63,145 bases of DNA from Clostridia bacterium (GTDB lineage Bacteria; Bacillota; Clostridia; Oscillospirales; Butyricicoccaceae). The stretch lies in NCBI GenBank assembly GCA_017453985.1, contig JAFTDT010000107.1, positions 1 to 63,145 of the forward strand, given 5' to 3'. Positions 62,492 through 63,145 of this stretch are shown here, piece after piece. Every line of letters begins with the position of its first letter. Position 1 is the stretch's first letter. The translations under genes and the position numbers were made by a program. A model generated the notes under the pieces. It worked only from the letters and a program-made list of their open reading frames with translations. It was not told the origin of the DNA and did not search any database.

Positions 62492-62810
62492 GGGCGATCC
62501 CCAGCCTCTTTTCCGCTTCCTCTAAGCTGACCCAGCCGTCCTGCTCCGCCGACTGCCATCCCTTTTCTACCTCGACCATCAGCCGCTCCATAGCCTTGCC
62601 CTTCAGGTATGCCTTGTTCTCCGGTGACATGAGAAACGGCAGCCCATTAGAGTTTAGGGATTGCTGAATGAAAATATTGACGGCGTCCGTCAACGTGAGG
62701 CCATAGCTTGCATAGAGCGTTTCGGCTTTTTTCTTCACGTCGGGATTGATACGCATTTGAAAAGAGGCGGTCTTTGCCGCAGAGGTCGTATTTACATTTT
62801 GCTTGTTCAT
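62484..62810 (-). CDS. RelB/DinJ-family antitoxin
   Basis: 108 residues. N-terminal ribbon-helix-helix: SFQMRINPDVKKKAETLYASYGL with LTLTDAVNIFIQQS, the usual RelB/DinJ signature. The C-terminal part (KAMERLMVEVEKGWQ) wraps the toxin. ATG follows GGAGCGTGAAGTAA. First gene of the toxin-antitoxin operon; probably autoregulated. Confidence 0.9.
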   Translation of the reverse strand: MNKQNVNTTSAAKTASFQMRINPDVKKKAETLYASYGLTLTDAVNIFIQQSLNSNGLPFLMSPENKAYLKGKAMERLMVEVEKGWQSAEQDGWVSLEEAEKRLGIAHE

Positions 62811-62974
62811 TTACTTCACGCTCCTTTGCCTTTAGTATATCCGCACGAGGGCGAAATGTCAATGCGTTGTCACTACATTATGCGTTAAAGATTTTCCGCT
62901 CGTTGAGAGGTTAGAGAGCAAGTTTATAAATAGTAACGAGCCCACCCGCAGATTGACTCGTTGCACATATAAAC

Positions 62975-63011
62975 AAAGACGCCACAGACCGCTTCGATCT
63001 GTGGCGTCTTT
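62975..63011. terminator. Strong hairpin at the right end of the element
   Basis: AAAGACGCCACAGA and TCTGTGGCGTCTTT form a perfect 14-bp stem with a 9-nt loop; works on both strands. It would insulate element genes from flanking transcription. The rest of 62811-63053 holds no supported gene. Confidence 0.85.
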
Positions 63012-63053
63012 GTACCCTTGTTCCGTACCGATATTGCCCTTAAGTTCACTTTT

Positions 63054-63096
63054 TGTCCCTTTGAGCAATACCACTTGTCCTCACAGCCCTTTTTAA
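63054..63096 (-). repeat. Right inverted terminus of the element
   Basis: Read inward on the minus strand: TTAAAAAGGGCTGTGAGGAC (63077-63096) then TATTGCTCAAAGGGACA (63054-63070). It mirrors 48167-48209. Confidence 0.8.
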
Positions 63097-63105
63097 TTCA
63101 GCCGT

Positions 63106-63145
63106 TTATTCCTGCGCGTGCTTTGCCTCAAGGTTTTCCTTCACC
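63106..63145 (-). CDS. C-terminal end of a chromosomal gene, cut by the window edge
   Basis: The last codons read (V)KENLEAKHAQE followed by TAA (63106-63108). Only about 12 residues are visible, too few to identify. It may be unrelated non-coding sequence. If real, the element inserted about 10 bp after its stop codon. Confidence 0.35.
   Translation of the reverse strand, partial: VKENLEAKHAQE

Larger units (their letters stand above)
48167..63096. mobile_element. Integrative mobilizable element, about 14.9 kb
   Basis: The unit contains a large serine recombinase at the left end, a TnpW-like gene, relaxase and MobC, and a RepA-like ATPase, all on the minus strand, plus cargo (giant S-layer protein, TetR, LuxR, toxin-antitoxin). 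It is bounded by inverted termini of about 43 bp. It has no type IV secretion genes, so it would need a helper for transfer. The ends are inferred from the termini, not from an empty site. Confidence 0.8.

Noticed and set aside
62859-63074. 71-codon minus-strand frame at the right end of the element
   Set aside because: It runs through the strong terminator hairpin and into the inverted terminus; no convincing ribosome binding site.

Overview
The window reads as a chromosomal segment of a GC-rich, endospore-forming anaerobe of the Clostridia. The evidence is dipicolinate synthase dpaAB, a SigH-like sigma factor, a PdaB-like deacetylase, a glmS ribozyme, a glycyl-radical enzyme with its activase, Firmicutes-type ribosome binding sites, and a mobilizable element of a kind common in gut Clostridia. 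The species cannot be named from the sequence alone.

Layout. (1) 1-14.6 kb, minus strand, mostly housekeeping: a dipeptide/oligopeptide ABC importer cut by the window start, a polysaccharide deacetylase, RNase Y, a zinc-ribbon protein, a SigH-like sigma factor, an Lrp regulator, a HAD phosphatase, thiamine pyrophosphokinase, and the run ruvA-ruvB-glmM-[glmS ribozyme]-glmS. (2) 14.7-18.1 kb, plus strand: a glycyl-radical activase and a glycyl-radical enzyme resembling trans-4-hydroxy-L-proline dehydratase (HypD). (3) 18.3-32.4 kb, the most interesting block: isoaspartyl dipeptidase and an RpiR regulator, divergent from a plus-strand run of a peptide-binding lipoprotein, two permeases, a fused double ATPase, a cytoplasmic cyanophycinase-family peptidase, an aspartoacylase-like zinc hydrolase and a 986-residue lipoprotein cyanophycinase with three C-terminal repeats. 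I read it as a system that cuts beta-aspartyl polymer (cyanophycin or similar) at the cell surface, imports the products, and splits them inside. A 14-bp motif overlaps both divergent promoters and is a candidate RpiR operator. The block is followed by an 84-bp copy (80/84 identical) of the 3' end of the hypD-like gene, so about 14.3 kb lies between direct repeats. (4) 32.5-48.2 kb: a secreted dockerin-like cysteine-peptidase-fold protein next to a small XRE regulator with tandem palindromes, dpaAB, a PadR regulator with a flavoprotein-SCP2-membrane fusion, murC, a GNAT acetyltransferase, two small membrane-anchored unknowns, a dihydroorotase homologue that has lost most catalytic residues and sits with an ABC exporter, PhzF, and a zinc-ribbon membrane protein. 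(5) 48.17-63.10 kb: an integrative mobilizable element with about 43-bp inverted termini. It carries a large serine recombinase, a TnpW-like protein, a relaxase with a second gene nested out of frame, MobC, a RepA-like ATPase, and cargo: a 1980-residue S-layer-homology protein overlapping a TetR gene by ATGA, a LuxR regulator and a RelE/RelB-type toxin-antitoxin pair. A few codons of the next chromosomal gene close the window.

Functions come from motifs and remembered family features. No database search was run.
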